A DNA stretch of 64,000 bases from Cedecea selenatireducens. Its GTDB lineage: Bacteria > Pseudomonadota > Gammaproteobacteria > Enterobacterales > Enterobacteriaceae. The translations under genes were made by a program, and so were the position numbers. Positions within the stretch are counted from its first letter, which is position 1, and each line of letters begins with the position of its first letter. The stretch spans positions 1 to 64,000 of the forward strand of contig NZ_JBHIKW010000007.1 in the NCBI RefSeq assembly GCF_042138895.1. Direction: 5' to 3'. This document shows positions 62,661 to 64,000 of this stretch, piece after piece. The notes below the pieces were generated by a model. That model was not told where the DNA came from. It was given only the letters and a program-made list of their open reading frames with translations, and did not search any database.

Positions 62661-63503
62661 TTATTGGCGAGTCAGGCGGCCAAAAGCAGGATGGAAATCG
62701 GTATTGGTTCGCCACGGGTTAATGTCCAGGCCGCCGCGGCGCGTATAGCGTGCGTAGACGCTAAGCGTTTGTGGCCGGCAGAAGCGCTGCAGGTCATTAA
62801 AGATGCGCTCCACGCACTGCTCGTGAAACTCGTTGTGATGGCGGAAGGAAACCAGATAGCGAAGCAGCTTTTCACGGTCGATTTTCGGGCCGCGATAGCG
62901 AATTTGCACGGAACCCCAGTCTGGCTGATGGGTTATCAGGCAGTTGGACTTCAGCAAGTGGCTAACCAGCGTCTCTGCTACGATCTCATCGCCCGCGGCC
63001 TGCTGGAGGTAATCCGCGTTGAAGTCGTAGCTGTCGATAGCGATGTCCTGCTCGTCGATGCACTCGCCTCCAAAGGCGGCGATTTCCTGGCCTTCGAGCT
63101 CATGCAGGCGGAAAAGCACCACGCTAACGTCACCTTCGGCGCAGGCGCTCAGGTCGCGCTTCAGGGTTTCCTGGACGGTTTCCCAGTCGGCGAAGCGCGT
63201 CTGGTTAAAGCTGTTCAGGTAGAGCTTGAAGCTTTTTGATTCCACCAGATTCACGCTATTGGCATCCAGCTGCACATGGCCCACGGCGACCTGCGGCAGG
63301 CCGTTGTTGTTTAGCCAGGACAGTTCGTAAAGCGTCCAGATGTCACCGCCGCTGAACGGCAGGCTGTCGGCGTGAAGGCCAAGCGGGTCGCGATTCAGGC
63401 TGCGCGGTACGGCCTGCAGCAGCGATGGCTGGTATTGATCCTGATAAGCGGTTGGCTTACCCAGCGTCAGGCCACTTAGAGCCTGGTGATTTTCGTAGGA
63501 CAT
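62661..63503 (-). CDS. queF: NADPH-dependent 7-cyano-7-deazaguanine reductase
   Basis: A 280-residue bimodular QueF (E. coli 282) reducing preQ0 to preQ1 in queuosine synthesis. The nucleophilic cysteine lies in GGECIDEQDI. The QueF motif ESKSFKLYLNSFNQ and FHEQCVERI are intact. It is divergent from syd across 64 bp that hold a perfect dyad. Confidence 0.96.
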   Translation of the reverse strand: MSYENHQALSGLTLGKPTAYQDQYQPSLLQAVPRSLNRDPLGLHADSLPFSGGDIWTLYELSWLNNNGLPQVAVGHVQLDANSVNLVESKSFKLYLNSFNQTRFADWETVQETLKRDLSACAEGDVSVVLFRLHELEGQEIAAFGGECIDEQDIAIDSYDFNADYLQQAAGDEIVAETLVSHLLKSNCLITHQPDWGSVQIRYRGPKIDREKLLRYLVSFRHHNEFHEQCVERIFNDLQRFCRPQTLSVYARYTRRGGLDINPWRTNTDFHPAFGRLTRQ

Positions 63504-63519
63504 GTTTCACCGAGATAAA

Positions 63520-63543
63520 GGTACAATTGGCTTTTATTGTACC
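63520..63543. promoter_or_regulatory. inverted repeat in the queF/syd control region
   Basis: GGTACAAT and ATTGTACC are perfect 8-bp arms with an 8-bp spacer. Each arm contains TACAAT, a -10-like hexamer, one facing each gene, but no strong -35 boxes are seen. Confidence 0.4.
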
Positions 63544-63567
63544 CCAGCCTACGCGAGTGAGAAATTA

Positions 63568-64000
63568 ATGAACGAAGTCGCCTTTGCCCTCAAAGAGTTT
63601 ACCCGCCGTTTTTGCGATCGGTGGCAGGAAGAAACGGGAGGCTGGCCCGCCAGTGAAGCGTTATACGGCATTCCGTCCCCGTGTATTGTGACGACTACGG
63701 GCGGCGATGTGCGCTGGCAGCCACAGCCGTTTACGCCCGACGCCGATTTAAGCGCCGTGGAGCGAGCGTTGGATATTTCTCTCCAGCCTGCCGTCGAGGC
63801 GTTTTACACCACGCAGTTTGCCGGAGATATGCCCGCCGTGCACGGTAACACCGCGCTAACGCTGCTGCAGACATGGAGTGAGGACGATTTCGTGCGGGTG
63901 CAGGAGAACCTGATTGGTCACCTGGTGACGCAGAAGCGCCTGAAATTGTCGCCGACGTTGTTTTTAGCTACCACGGAAGATGAAATGGAAGTCGTTTCTC
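63568..64000 (+). CDS. syd: SecY-interacting protein Syd (3' end cut by window)
   Basis: The first 144 codons of Syd are present, open to the window edge; E. coli Syd is 181 residues. Diagnostic segments are LYGIPSPCI, FYTTQFAGDM and LLQTWSEDDFVRVQENLIGH. Syd binds SecY at the inner membrane. The frame starts at the ATG at 63568. It is divergent from queF, as in E. coli. Confidence 0.95.
   Translation, partial: MNEVAFALKEFTRRFCDRWQEETGGWPASEALYGIPSPCIVTTTGGDVRWQPQPFTPDADLSAVERALDISLQPAVEAFYTTQFAGDMPAVHGNTALTLLQTWSEDDFVRVQENLIGHLVTQKRLKLSPTLFLATTEDEMEVVS

Overview
The window is a chromosomal segment of an enterobacterium (order Enterobacterales, family Enterobacteriaceae; genus not fixed from sequence alone). 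From about 13.2 kb to the right edge the gene order follows the lysR-lysA to syd block of Escherichia coli closely: ygeA, lysR/lysA, galR, omrB-omrA, aas-lplT, tas, ygdR, mutH, rppH-ptsP, lgt-thyA, ppdA-ppdB-ygdB-ppdC-recC-ptrA-recB-recD, argA, amiC, three initiator tRNA genes, mltA, tcdA, csdA-csdE, ygdI, gcvB/gcvA, ygdD-rlmM, xni, sdaC-sdaB, ppnN, queF and a truncated syd. Protein lengths agree with the E. coli products to within a few residues. No insertion sequence, prophage or CRISPR array is visible.

Positions 1 to 13.2 kb are an accessory region. It holds an SDR/TetR/NAD(P)-reductase operon with a promoter-overlapping operator, a TetA-like efflux pump divergent from its own TetR regulator, a LysE exporter, an AraC regulator divergent from an MFS pump, and a five-gene catabolic-looking cluster (7.6 to 13.2 kb). 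That cluster is a divergent LysR regulator, an MFS importer, a formaldehyde-activating-enzyme (Fae) homologue, an aldo/keto reductase and a semialdehyde dehydrogenase. Fae normally works with tetrahydromethanopterin, a cofactor enterobacteria are not known to make, so this cluster is the best candidate here for an undescribed pathway.

Other departures from the E. coli layout: an extra AscG-like LacI regulator between lysA and galR; a YdhP/AraJ-type MFS gene between ygeA and lysR; no fuc operon between rlmM and xni; and a 2-aminoadipate-type aminotransferase between xni and sdaB. Two GC-rich palindromic repeat elements, one with an internal exact 49-nt duplication and one inside the lysR/lysA control region, are the main repeats.

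Functional groups: recBCD with ptrA form the double-strand-break repair locus, preceded by type IV pilin-like genes. rppH-ptsP and lgt-thyA are short operons. Three small RNAs are recognisable (OmrB, OmrA, GcvB). Regulatory DNA that can be read includes a GalR operator in the galR leader with a second dyad upstream, ARG boxes before argA, a consensus CRP site plus DnaA-box-like motifs between mutH and rppH, and several intrinsic terminators.
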